Below are positions 9,875 to 17,990 of a DNA stretch of 64,000 nucleotides, one piece after another. Numbering within the stretch: position 1 is the first letter of the stretch; every line of letters starts with the position of its first letter. Source of the DNA: Allomuricauda sp. F6463D (GTDB lineage Bacteria; Bacteroidota; Bacteroidia; Flavobacteriales; Flavobacteriaceae); assembly GCF_023015965.1 (NCBI RefSeq), contig NZ_JALKAN010000003.1:1-64000 (forward strand), given 5' to 3'. The notes under the pieces were generated by a model. The model was not told the DNA's origin, made no database searches, and saw nothing but the letters and a program-made list of their open reading frames with translations. The position numbers and the translations under genes were made by a program.

Positions 9875-10445
9875 GGTACGTATAAGGTTTAAGATAGTTT
9901 GTTTCTCAAATATCGGTTATTTTGATGAGTTTTTCTGAAACATGAACAAAACAAAAATATGGGAGCATTCATGCTATTTTAACCATAAAGTCGGCTTTTA
10001 TAGGCAAATCAAAACTTATATCTAACTATGTGTTTTTAGTACTGTTCACGCATTTTATTATAAAACAGCTCTAAATTCAACCATGCTGAGACCATTGTAA
10101 TTAGCTATGGGTTTTAAATGTATGCGACGGTTTTCTAGTTGATGTTATGGCTCAACTTGTTGCTTCAAACGATAAGTAATGGCTCGCCAAATGTATGGAC
10201 CACAGTAAACGGGGTATTATTGCCGAATGGGACTAGAATGGTAATTTGATTACGAAGTACTGGATATGGAAATCTAAAGAGGATGTCTAGTAAGTCGGTT
10301 TTCGTAAACCTGAACTTGTTTCAGGTTCTGATAATGATTTTTTTTTAAATATGATGTGATTCTGAAACAAGTTCAGCATGACGTGTTTTAATACTTCTTA
10401 GTCAGCCTCTTTTTGTAAAATTTATATAATCGATTGTTGAATGAT
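9875..10445. other. 571-bp intergenic region
   Basis: It separates the peptidase start from the end of the collagen-like lipoprotein gene. It has no ORF of note and no recognisable gene remnant. The part nearest the peptidase is AT-rich and must hold its promoter, but I see no full TTTG/TAnnTTTG pair. Its 3' third is occupied by a MITE-like inverted-repeat element (10276-10414). Confidence 0.6.
10276..10414. repeat. MITE-like inverted-repeat element, copy A
   Basis: A roughly 139-bp imperfect inverted repeat. The outer ends are AAAGAGGATGTCTAGTAAG on the left and the reverse complement of CTTAGTCAGCCTCTTTT on the right. Inside, CTGAACTTGTTTCAG (10310-10324) is the exact inverted complement of CTGAAACAAGTTCAG (10362-10376). 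A related sequence sits at 24461-24590 and shares CTGAACTTG(T/A)TTCAGGTTCT (19 of 20 bases), an ATATGATG spacer element and an ATGACGTGT tail. There is no coding capacity, so any mobility would need a transposase supplied in trans. Confidence 0.75.
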
Positions 10446-11201
10446 TTACTCAATCAACTCAAAAAGATAAATATCTACCTCACCGGATACGTTCAATTCA
10501 TTTCCCGAATCGTTGTTGGCACCATCAACTGTAAAGTGATAGGTAAATGAAAGATGGTTGCCGTTTTCAGGCTCGAATACGAGGTTGGTGAGTTGCATAT
10601 TGGATACACCTTCACCATCAGAATCATAGCCATCATCTAGCATAAAATATTTATTGTCCTCTCCAATAACACCATAATTGTTAAGGGTGGTTTCAACTAA
10701 ATCTACTTCTTCTGTCTCCTCACCTGGATTGGTAATGGTAACCTCCCAATCGAAGTAAGCAGGATTATAGGTGGCATCAGGTGCCGTTAAGAACCTACGA
10801 AAATTAAAAAAGTATTGGGTGTCTTCACCCATTTCAGTGGGAATAATTATATTATAATCTACATAATCTTCACCATCTAGACCTAAGAATCTAAATTCTG
10901 TATTGTCTGTAAAGGGAACATCATCAGGTCTTGTACCGCTTAGATGCAAAGAGACTGATCCATATTGAGCCATTTCGTCCAATCCAGCCCCATCTTGCCC
11001 GTCATTGCCAGGGTCTCCTTGCGTTCCTTGTGGCCCTTCGGCTCCATCTTGGCCATCTTGGCCGTTGACCCCGTTAACACCATCTTTTCCATTTACACCG
11101 TCCATGCCATTAATGCCATCAACCCCATCTTCCACTAAACAAGAGTTGAAGCTAAAGCAAAGCGTTAAAAAAAGAAAACTAAAAAGAAATTTGGATTTCA
11201 T
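10446..11201 (-). CDS. collagen-like Gly-X-Y repeat lipoprotein
   Basis: 251-residue predicted lipoprotein with signal peptide and lipobox FNSC (Cys21). Immediately after the lipid anchor come about 16 uninterrupted Gly-X-Y triplets (residues about 26-73: GVDGINGMDGVNGKDG and onward to GDPGNDGQDG). These are rich in Asp and Asn, with few prolines. The remainder (about 80-251) is an acidic beta-rich domain I do not recognise. Bacterial collagen-like stalks form triple helices and project a globular head from the surface, so this is probably a trimeric stalked surface lipoprotein. Ligand or function is unknown. It is a single gene between the repeat element and the BrkB gene. Confidence 0.8.
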   Translation of the reverse strand: MKSKFLFSFLFLTLCFSFNSCLVEDGVDGINGMDGVNGKDGVNGVNGQDGQDGAEGPQGTQGDPGNDGQDGAGLDEMAQYGSVSLHLSGTRPDDVPFTDNTEFRFLGLDGEDYVDYNIIIPTEMGEDTQYFFNFRRFLTAPDATYNPAYFDWEVTITNPGEETEEVDLVETTLNNYGVIGEDNKYFMLDDGYDSDGEGVSNMQLTNLVFEPENGNHLSFTYHFTVDGANNDSGNELNVSGEVDIYLFELIE

Positions 11202-11475
11202 AGGAATAAAGATTTGGTAGTTAGTTGAATTAAAGGTAATTGATGTACTAGTTGGATAGGCTAGGTAATTGATGGTTGTGCCATTTGAGTTGACAAATGA
11301 GCTATTTGGATTGATGGATTAAAAAATAAAAGAATTTCAATGGTATATGTAATGACGTATTTTGAGATACTTACACTTCTGCCCATATATATTGAAGATT
11401 ACTTGTCCATGGCTATGGGTATATTTAATACGATATTGTTGCATAATGAAGGATTACCTTTAATTGTTATATTAA

Positions 11476-12432
11476 TCAATCATAGGGTACAAAAAGAATA
11501 TTGTAAGCTTTTGCGTAGATATAGGTGAACTGTGCTCCAAAGAATAAAATCAGGCAAGAATAGGAAACCCACAAGAGTACTAAAATAATTGTTCCAGCGG
11601 CGCCATAGGTAGAACCTGGGTTGGCTTCACCAAAATAGAGTCCCAATAAAAACTTACCTATTACAAAAAGAACAGCTGTTACAAACGCCCCTATCCAAAC
11701 AGCTCTCCATTTAATTTTGGCATCGGGCAAAAACTTGAACATTAACGCGAACATTACGGTAATTATAGCAATTGAAGAGAGAATATCCACGCCATATGCC
11801 AAATACACGGCAACTTCGGTTATCAAGCTTTTAAGGTAATCATTTAATGCGGCTATGGCAGCGGTAACCATAAAGCTAATCAGTAGTAGAAAACCTATCA
11901 CTAAAATAAAAGCAAAGCTTTTAGCTCTTTCCGATACCAATTTCCAAAAATTGAACCCTGAGGCTCCATCTATCCGCCATATCTCATTTAAGGATATTTT
12001 TAATTGATAAAATACTCCCGTGGCTCCAAAAAGTAGGGTGGCGATACCGATTATAGTGGAAATCAAATTTTTGTCCTCGTTCTGTGTGTCCTGTACAATA
12101 TTTTCAATGGTGTTCGCTGCATTGGCCCCAAGAACAGTTGTGAACTCGTCCGTTAACCTACCTTGTACTATATCCACCCCCCAAATGGAACCTACAATGT
12201 TGATTATGATGACCAACAAAGCTGGCAGCGATAATACGGCATAATAAGCTACTACAGCACTTAATCGCCATGGACGGGCTTTGTTCCAGGCCTTATAGGT
12301 GTCTAAAAAGAGATAGGGAAAATCCTTTAACCTAAACCGTTCGGAATATGTATGACCTTCTTTCAAAGATTGCTTTTTTAGAATTTTGAAGTAATTGTGC
12401 AACCGAAAAGTAAGGGAAGTCCCGAAAAACAA
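11476..12432 (-). CDS. YihY/BrkB family inner membrane protein
   Basis: About 318 residues with six hydrophobic segments. The motif RLSAVVAYYAVLSLPALLVI at the first membrane segment and the late YGAAGTIILVLLWVSY block are typical of the YihY/virulence factor BrkB family (once misnamed ribonuclease BN). No ATG lies in the N-terminal part of the frame. The only start is a TTG at 12432, seven codons downstream of an in-frame TAA, so the exact start is uncertain. The family is believed to act in envelope lipid or solute movement, but no substrate can be assigned here. It has no obvious operon partner. Confidence 0.85.
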   Translation of the reverse strand: MFFGTSLTFRLHNYFKILKKQSLKEGHTYSERFRLKDFPYLFLDTYKAWNKARPWRLSAVVAYYAVLSLPALLVIIINIVGSIWGVDIVQGRLTDEFTTVLGANAANTIENIVQDTQNEDKNLISTIIGIATLLFGATGVFYQLKISLNEIWRIDGASGFNFWKLVSERAKSFAFILVIGFLLLISFMVTAAIAALNDYLKSLITEVAVYLAYGVDILSSIAIITVMFALMFKFLPDAKIKWRAVWIGAFVTAVLFVIGKFLLGLYFGEANPGSTYGAAGTIILVLLWVSYSCLILFFGAQFTYIYAKAYNILFVPYD

Positions 12433-12576
12433 TTGGCTTGAATAAAATAATTGTTAACGGTATTAAAAACAAAAATCCAATAAACAGTAAGTTCATAGGA
12501 TTTATTGTATTCGAGGAAAAGTACTATTTTTTATATGGATTATTGGCCCAATTTATAGATGTTGGTGATCCTTTTG

Positions 12577-13122
12577 TTAAACAAAACTAATACCATATTT
12601 CGCACAAATTTCAGATACTTTTTCAAAATCCGGAGGACCTGCCGGTAAATCTGATAGTTCAGAAAACATGGATTCTATACCCGATGGGAAAGCAGAGCAG
12701 ATCATTTTAGCTGTTTCATTACCGACCACGGTCCAAGAATGTGGTATGTTCTTTGGAGCAAAGGCAATATCTCCTGCATTTAATACTGTGACCTCCTCGT
12801 TGACCATAATTTCAACCTGACCTTCAATAATCCTGAATATCTCATCCTCAAGTGTATGAACATGAGGGGGGATGCCAACTCCTGGCGCTACATTGGAGAC
12901 CCATTCCATAATTTGTTTGCCAGTATCGGTACCAATAAGTTTATGGGTTTGTATATCTCCAAGTACGTTGAATACACTTCCGTCGGTATCGGTTATAATT
13001 TTTGAGGTGTTTTCCATTGTTGCGGACACATCATTATCCGATGTTTGGCATTGTGTCATTAAAGGAAACATGGTAAAACCTAATCCCAGTCCTGAAGTTT
13101 TAATAAATTGTTTTCTGTCCAT
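12577..13122 (-). CDS. exported cupin domain protein
   Basis: 181-residue protein with an ATG start and N-terminus MDRKQFIKTSGLGLGFTMFPL, which resembles a Tat-type signal but has RK rather than RR. A Cys at about 25 (MTQCQ) does not form a good lipobox. The cupin_2 fold lies at about 65-150, with metal-ligand motif G.PPHVHTLEDEIFRIIEGQ and second motif GDIAFAPKNIPHSW supplying the usual His and Glu ligands. Substrate is unknown; such proteins are often dioxygenase-like or sugar/quercetin-type cupins. It lies 84 bp downstream of the AraC regulator gene on the same strand, which suggests but does not prove that the regulator controls it. Confidence 0.8.
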   Translation of the reverse strand: MDRKQFIKTSGLGLGFTMFPLMTQCQTSDNDVSATMENTSKIITDTDGSVFNVLGDIQTHKLIGTDTGKQIMEWVSNVAPGVGIPPHVHTLEDEIFRIIEGQVEIMVNEEVTVLNAGDIAFAPKNIPHSWTVVGNETAKMICSAFPSGIESMFSELSDLPAGPPDFEKVSEICAKYGISFV

Positions 13123-13206
13123 GATTATATTTTTTCTGCAATTTATTGGGATAATAGTATTGCATCAATGTGAAAAACACGGTATATACTTAGATTTTAG
13201 GAGCAG

Positions 13207-14010
13207 TTAGCTTTTTCTAAGAACTGAAGGGGTTATCCCAGTATGGGTTTTAAAAAAGTAGCTGAAATAATCAGGGGAGGAAAAGCCTAGTTCAAAACTA
13301 ATTTCTTTTATGGTCTTGTCCGTAAACTTTAAGTCGTGTCTGGATATCATAAGCAATTGTTCAATTATGATTGCCTTTGAGCTTACCGACAGGACTTCTT
13401 TTACGCATTCATTCAGATACTTTGGAGAAATATTGAGAAGGTTCGCATAATCGCTTACTTCGTGATGCTTATAAACGTGCTTGTCCACGAGCTTTTTGAA
13501 TTTATAGACTACGTTGGTTTTAGAGTTGTTATTTGAAACAATGGATTTAATGTTGCATTGTCCATCACAGTAGACAAAAAATGTGTTTAAAAGTGATAGT
13601 ATTGCCTCGTTTTTATGGTTAAGGTGAGATCCTAAAAGCTCATCGATCATTTCCAGAATTGCCTGTGTTCTTTTTTCAATTCCCGGACTCAGTTTAAATA
13701 CAGGAATTTCACCCGAATTAAAAAGCCTTACTTTATTTATGTGCAGATTGCTTAAAATGGGATTGTTTAAAACCTCATTGGTCAAGTACAATATATAGCC
13801 TGAAGAAGTAGAACCGTTTTTTTTTAAAATTTTCCATTGATGTTTTGCATCCAAGAAAAAAATTGAATTCGAAACATTCTCATATAAAATATTGTCTATT
13901 TCAATACCATCTACTTCATTTTTAATCCAACAAATAGCAAAACCATTATTCCTATGTTTTGAGGTGGTTTCTTTGATTATTTGTGTGATGTTAATGGAAT
14001 CTGGTTTCAT
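13207..14010 (-). CDS. AraC family transcriptional regulator
   Basis: 267 residues. The N-terminal half (about 20-150) is an effector-binding beta-domain of the AraC type. The C-terminal about 100 residues contain two helix-turn-helix motifs, the second ending IKEISFELGFSSPDYFSYFFKTHTGITPSVLRKS, which is the classical AraC/XylS signature. It is expected to bind DNA and respond to a small molecule. It lies upstream of and co-directional with the cupin gene, and the 317 bp before it carry only tRNA-associated sequence and AT-rich DNA. Confidence 0.92.
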   Translation of the reverse strand: MKPDSINITQIIKETTSKHRNNGFAICWIKNEVDGIEIDNILYENVSNSIFFLDAKHQWKILKKNGSTSSGYILYLTNEVLNNPILSNLHINKVRLFNSGEIPVFKLSPGIEKRTQAILEMIDELLGSHLNHKNEAILSLLNTFFVYCDGQCNIKSIVSNNNSKTNVVYKFKKLVDKHVYKHHEVSDYANLLNISPKYLNECVKEVLSVSSKAIIIEQLLMISRHDLKFTDKTIKEISFELGFSSPDYFSYFFKTHTGITPSVLRKS

Positions 14011-14292
14011 TTGATGGGATTGTCCATGGACAAAGGTGTTTTTAGCTTGTTTATCTATTTGTGGTTGTGGGGTTTATGTCTTGTAATTTAATAAATAAAA
14101 ACGGATTGAAATCCCCTAATTAAGTAGGGTCTTACAATTGTTTAGGAATGTTTTTAGCTTTTTGTGGTTTTTAGTCTTTATTTCAATTGTAGTGACAACA
14201 AGGAGATTTGAAAAATCATTGCCTTGAATTATAGACATTTACGTGGATAATTGTCAAATGGCTTCCAAATAGGGATAGATTGTAAAACAAAA
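14011..14292. other. AT-rich non-coding region upstream of the AraC gene
   Basis: 282 bases between the AraC start codon and the terminator of tRNA-Leu. It must contain the AraC promoter. I see no clear -33/-7 pair, repeat or ORF above background. Confidence 0.5.
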
Positions 14293-14322
14293 AACCCTGA
14301 AAACCAATTGGTTAACAGGGTT
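14293..14322 (-). terminator. Rho-independent terminator after tRNA-Leu
   Basis: On the minus strand AACCCTG ... CAGGGTT form a 7-bp stem; the 16-base loop contains the self-complementary AACCAATTGGTT. A T-rich run (TTTTTTGTTTT) follows. It lies 5 nt past the tRNA-Leu 3' end. Confidence 0.8.
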
Positions 14323-14327
14323 AAAAG

Positions 14328-14411
14328 TACTCGAGGCGGGACTTGAACCCGCACGGGCTAATGCCCACAGGATTTTAAGTCCGGCGTGTCTACCAATTCC
14401 ACCACTCGAGC
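14328..14411 (-). tRNA. tRNA-Leu (anticodon TAA)
   Basis: The minus strand folds as a class II tRNA of 84 nt: acceptor GCTCGAG pairs with CTCGAGT, anticodon loop CTTAAAA gives anticodon TAA, a long variable arm (TGGGCATTAGCCCGT) is present, and the T arm is GCGGGTTCAAGTCCCGC. The discriminator is A. CCA is not encoded. Position 28-42 appears mismatched (C-T) by my pairing. Confidence 0.95.
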
Positions 14412-14424
14412 CTGGACTTGAAAC

Positions 14425-14448
14425 AAAAAAACGCTGCAAGCAGCGTTT
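14425..14448 (-). terminator. terminator-like hairpin between tRNA-Gly and tRNA-Leu
   Basis: On the minus strand AAACGCTGC and GCAGCGTTT form a near-perfect stem, followed by a run of seven T. It is placed after tRNA-Gly and before tRNA-Leu, in a 45-nt spacer. Confidence 0.7.
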
Positions 14449-14456
14449 CTTGTTCG

Positions 14457-14529
14457 AGCGAAAAACGGGATTCGAACCCGCGACCTCCACCTTGGCAAGG
14501 TGATGCTCTACCAGCTGAGCTATTTTCGC
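14457..14529 (-). tRNA. tRNA-Gly (anticodon GCC)
   Basis: 73-nt minus-strand cloverleaf: acceptor GCGAAAA pairs with TTTTCGC, D arm is AGCTCAGCTGGTAGAGC, anticodon loop TTGCCAA gives GCC, and the T arm is GCGGGTTCGAATCCCGT. The discriminator is T. CCA is not encoded. It lies 76 nt downstream of mutS on the same strand. Confidence 0.95.
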
Positions 14530-14566
14530 ATTTTAAAGAACTCTGCACTTTTCCCAAGCGCGGATG

Positions 14567-14574
14567 CAAATTTA
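14567..14574 (-). promoter_or_regulatory. candidate -7 box for the tRNA pair
   Basis: The minus strand reads TAAATTTG, an exact match to the Bacteroidota -7 consensus TAnnTTTG, 38 nt upstream of the tRNA-Gly 5' end. No good TTTG -33 box is visible. Confidence 0.45.
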
Positions 14575-14605
14575 TAATATTTCTATTAAAATAAAAGGAT
14601 TTTTT

Positions 14606-17227
14606 TTAGGAAGAAGCCTTTTTCTTTTTACTTAACAGTCGTTTGATCTCATTTAATTTCATCAAAGCCTCCACAGGGGTCAGAGTATCAATGTCCAAGT
14701 GCAATATTTCTTCTTTGATTTCTTCCAGCAGTGGGTCGTCCAAATTAAAAAAGCTAAGTTGCATTTCGTTTTGCGAAGCTTGGAGTTTACCAGTCATTTC
14801 TTCACTGGAATGCGATTTTTCGAGTTTTTTAAGGATTTTGTTCGCCTTTTGAATCACTTGTTGTGGCATTCCCGCCATTTTTGCCACATGGATTCCAAAA
14901 CTGTGCTCACTGCCACCGGGCACTAATTTGCGTAAGAAAAGTACATTGTCCTCCAATTCTTTTACCGAAACATTATAATTTTTGATTCGGGAAAATGTGC
15001 TTGTCATTTCGTTTAGCTCATGGTAGTGGGTAGCGAACAATGTTTTGGCCTTGGCTGGGTGTTCGTGCAAATATTCGGAAATAGCCCAAGCAATGGAAAT
15101 ACCATCATAGGTACTTGTGCCACGCCCAATCTCGTCCAATAGCACCAAACTACGTTCCGAAAGATTGTTTAGGATGGAAGCGGTCTCGTTCATTTCTACC
15201 ATAAAAGTAGATTCTCCCATCGAAATGTTATCACTGGCGCCAACTCTAGTAAAAATTTTGTCCACGACACCTAAATTGGCTTCGGTGGCTGGGACAAAAC
15301 TACCCATTTGAGCCAGTAAAACAATAAGTGCTGTTTGTCGCAACAAAGCAGATTTACCACTCATGTTGGGCCCCGTGATCATAATGATCTGTTGTTCCTC
15401 ACGATTTAGAAGTACATCGTTGGTCACGTAAGCATCGCCAATGGGCAATTGTTTTTCGATGACAGGATGTCGTCCTTCTTTAATATCAATATCGGTGGAT
15501 TCATTAACGATAGGCTCAATATAGTTGTTTTCCTTGGCCAATTGCGCAAAACCACAAAGGCAATCCAATTGGGCGATAAGCTGAGCGTTGCGTTGCACAG
15601 GGGCAATGTATTCTTGCATCCAAACGAGCAATTGCTCAAAAAGCTGTTGTTCCAGTTGGTAAATACGTTCCTCGGCACCTAGGATTTTGGATTCATACTC
15701 CTTCAACTCCTCGGTAATGTAGCGTTCCGCATTCACTAAGGTCTGTTTTCTGATCCAGGTTTCAGGAACTTTGTCCTTATGGGTGTTTCGAACCTCGATA
15801 TAGTAACCATAAACATTGTTGGAAGCAATTTTTAAAGAGGTAATACCCGTCTCCTTGCTTTCTCTTTCCAACATCTTGTCCAAATAATCCTTCCCCGAAA
15901 AAGCAAGGCCTCGCAATTCGTCAAGTTCTTTGGAATAACCTTCGGCAATAGTGTTGCCTTTGGCAATGTTTACGGGAGCTTCTTCATTAAGTACCTCTTT
16001 GATTTTTAATCGCAGTACTTCGCAATCATTCAGTTGTGCCCCAATATTGATCAAGGAAGTATTACTGCAATTTTCAGTCAATTGTTTGATTGGTACTACA
16101 GCTTCAAGTGAATTTTTAAGTTGGATAATTTCTTTCGGGTTGATTTTTCCCGTGGCCAATTTGGAGATTAACCGCTCCAAATCACCCATTTGCCCAATAT
16201 ATCCTTGGATTTTGAAGAGCTGTTCCTCTTCATTTTTTAAAAAAGAAACTACGTGATGACGTTCTTTTATTTTTTCAGCATTTTTTAAGGGGAGCGCTAG
16301 CCATCTTTTCAGTAGTCGACCACCCATAGGAGAAATTGTCTTATCGATAATGTCCAACAAGGTCACCGCATTTTGATTCGGCGAATGATAAAGCTCCAGA
16401 TTGCGTATGGTAAATCTATCCATCCATACATACTCCTCTTCAGCAATGCGCTGTATTGTGTTGATGTGTTGCAGCCTGTTATGTTGGGTTTCGGACAGGT
16501 AGTGAAGTACCGCGCCAGATGCAATGACTCCATGGTTAAGATGCTCGACACCAAAACCTTTAAGGTTTTTTGTGCCAAAATGATGATTTAAGCTCTCTTT
16601 GGCGTAATCCTCTTGAAAAATCCAATCTTCCAAAAAGAAACTATGGTGTTGTTTTCCAAAACATTCTAAAAAGTCTTTTTTGTGGTTTTTTGAGACCAAC
16701 ACCTCGTTGGGTGAAAAATTCTGGAGCAATTTGTCCACCTGCTCCACGGATCCTTCGGATGTTAGGTATTCACCGGTAGAAATATCCAAAAAGGAAACAC
16801 CAATTTTGTTTCTTCCAAAATGGACCGCACACAGAAAATTGTTGTTCTTGGCTGTCAAGATATCATCGTTAAGAGCCACCCCGGGTGTCACCAGTTCTGT
16901 AACGCCACGTTTTACGATGCTTTTGGTTTGTTTTGGATCTTCCAACTGGTCGCAAATGGCTACCCGTTGTCCTGCTTTTACCAATTTTGGTAAATAAGTA
17001 TTCAAGGAATGGTGCGGAAACCCAGCCAATTCAGTTTTGTCTCCGCCATTGTTACGGTGGGTTAGTATAATGCCCAAAATTTTGGCAGCCTTTACAGCAT
17101 CTTCCCCAAAGGTTTCGTAAAAGTCCCCAACGCGAAACAGTAACAGGGCATCAGGGTGTTTTACCTTAATGGTATTGTACTGTTGCATCAACGGGGTAAC
17201 TTTCTTTGTTTTTTTCTTGGCAGCCAA
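14606..17227 (-). CDS. mutS: DNA mismatch repair protein MutS
   Basis: 873-residue mismatch-recognition ATPase, normal length. The N-terminal mismatch-binding domain has the Phe-X-Glu clamp in GDFYETF. Connector, lever and clamp domains follow. The C-terminal ABC-type ATPase has Walker A GPNMSGKS, Walker [17 protein letters not shown] and the switch [10 protein letters not shown]. The frame offers no ATG near the start: a TAA lies two codons upstream of the TTG at 17227, and the basic [17 protein letters not shown] opening matches flavobacterial MutS, so a TTG start is assigned. It diverges from the RNA methyltransferase gene (110 bp between starts) and lies upstream of the two tRNAs. Confidence 0.97.
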   Translation of the reverse strand: MAAKKKTKKVTPLMQQYNTIKVKHPDALLLFRVGDFYETFGEDAVKAAKILGIILTHRNNGGDKTELAGFPHHSLNTYLPKLVKAGQRVAICDQLEDPKQTKSIVKRGVTELVTPGVALNDDILTAKNNNFLCAVHFGRNKIGVSFLDISTGEYLTSEGSVEQVDKLLQNFSPNEVLVSKNHKKDFLECFGKQHHSFFLEDWIFQEDYAKESLNHHFGTKNLKGFGVEHLNHGVIASGAVLHYLSETQHNRLQHINTIQRIAEEEYVWMDRFTIRNLELYHSPNQNAVTLLDIIDKTISPMGGRLLKRWLALPLKNAEKIKERHHVVSFLKNEEEQLFKIQGYIGQMGDLERLISKLATGKINPKEIIQLKNSLEAVVPIKQLTENCSNTSLINIGAQLNDCEVLRLKIKEVLNEEAPVNIAKGNTIAEGYSKELDELRGLAFSGKDYLDKMLERESKETGITSLKIASNNVYGYYIEVRNTHKDKVPETWIRKQTLVNAERYITEELKEYESKILGAEERIYQLEQQLFEQLLVWMQEYIAPVQRNAQLIAQLDCLCGFAQLAKENNYIEPIVNESTDIDIKEGRHPVIEKQLPIGDAYVTNDVLLNREEQQIIMITGPNMSGKSALLRQTALIVLLAQMGSFVPATEANLGVVDKIFTRVGASDNISMGESTFMVEMNETASILNNLSERSLVLLDEIGRGTSTYDGISIAWAISEYLHEHPAKAKTLFATHYHELNEMTSTFSRIKNYNVSVKELEDNVLFLRKLVPGGSEHSFGIHVAKMAGMPQQVIQKANKILKKLEKSHSSEEMTGKLQASQNEMQLSFFNLDDPLLEEIKEEILHLDIDTLTPVEALMKLNEIKRLLSKKKKASS

Positions 17228-17337
17228 AGCGATTTAATTCTGTTACTTTTGCCCAAAATTGGGATGGAAACGAATATATTGTTTTCATCGGCCATCAAAA
17301 ATTTTTGTTGATATTTTCACCGCAATGTTTAAAAAAA

Positions 17338-17877
17338 ATGAGTCGAAAACTGGAAAATAGCGAGCTGGAACGATTAGATGTTGCCAGTTTTAAGCAGGCG
17401 GATAAATCGCCTATCATCATTATTTTGGATAATGTTCGCAGTTTGAACAATATAGGTTCCGTTTTTAGGACAGCCGATGCTTTTTTGGTTCAGAAAATTT
17501 ACTTGTGTGGCATTACAGCTACGCCTCCCCATAAGGATATTCGCAAAACGGCCTTGGGAGCTACGGAAAGTGTGGCATGGGAATACCGAAAGGATACCTT
17601 GGAACTTTTGACTGAGCTGCAAGAAGATGGCGTAAAAATATTGGCGGTGGAACAGGCTGAAAAAGCGGTGATGCTTAATGACTATGTGATTAATCCTAAA
17701 GAAACCGTTGCTTTGGTTTTCGGGAATGAGGTAAAGGGAGTTTCACAAGATGTTGTCAGTGCAAGTGATTTAATTTTGGAAATTCCGCAATTCGGAACCA
17801 AACATTCACTGAATATTTCCGTGAGCACCGGGGTAGTGGTGTGGGATATTTGGTCCAAACAAAATGCACTGAAATAA
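17338..17877 (+). CDS. SpoU/TrmH family RNA 2'-O-ribose methyltransferase
   Basis: 179 residues from the ATG at 17338. A longer frame from 17206 would run into the mutS coding sequence and has no family similarity, so it is rejected. The three SPOUT motifs are present: NVRSLNNIGSVFRTAD (motif 1), VALVFGNEVKGV (motif 2) and LEIPQFGTKHSLNISVSTGVVVW (motif 3), which build the trefoil-knot SAM site. The enzyme methylates ribose 2'-OH in tRNA or rRNA; the target nucleotide cannot be read from sequence. It has no N-terminal substrate-binding extension of the RlmB type. Confidence 0.9.
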   Translation: MSRKLENSELERLDVASFKQADKSPIIIILDNVRSLNNIGSVFRTADAFLVQKIYLCGITATPPHKDIRKTALGATESVAWEYRKDTLELLTELQEDGVKILAVEQAEKAVMLNDYVINPKETVALVFGNEVKGVSQDVVSASDLILEIPQFGTKHSLNISVSTGVVVWDIWSKQNALK

Positions 17878-17899
17878 AAAGGCCCTGAAAAACAGGGCC
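17876..17899 (-). terminator. terminator hairpin between methyltransferase and folK-dNK genes
   Basis: GGCCCTG, 5-base loop, CAGGGCC. On the minus strand it is followed by TTTTTA, so it best fits the end of the folK-dNK transcript; on the plus strand the following bases are only ATATATAAG. It may work weakly in both directions. Confidence 0.7.
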
Positions 17900-17990
17900 A
17901 TATATAAGTCTGAGTTAGTTAGTTTCTCGAATTGAGGCTGCTAATAAAATAAAACCATTCGTTATATGCAAGCATTTTCTAAAAAATATC

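Noticed and set aside
11340..11528. 62-residue plus-strand ORF in the gap before the BrkB gene
   Set aside because: Its 3' part is antisense to BrkB, it has no homology signal I recognise and no good upstream signals.
14254..14490. 78-residue minus-strand ORF
   Set aside because: It lies across tRNA-Leu and part of tRNA-Gly; the translation with EVAGSNPVFRSN-type peptides is the usual false ORF over tRNA genes.
17206..17337. N-terminal extension of the RNA methyltransferase
   Set aside because: The extra 44 codons overlap mutS and show no family features; the ATG at 17338 fits better.
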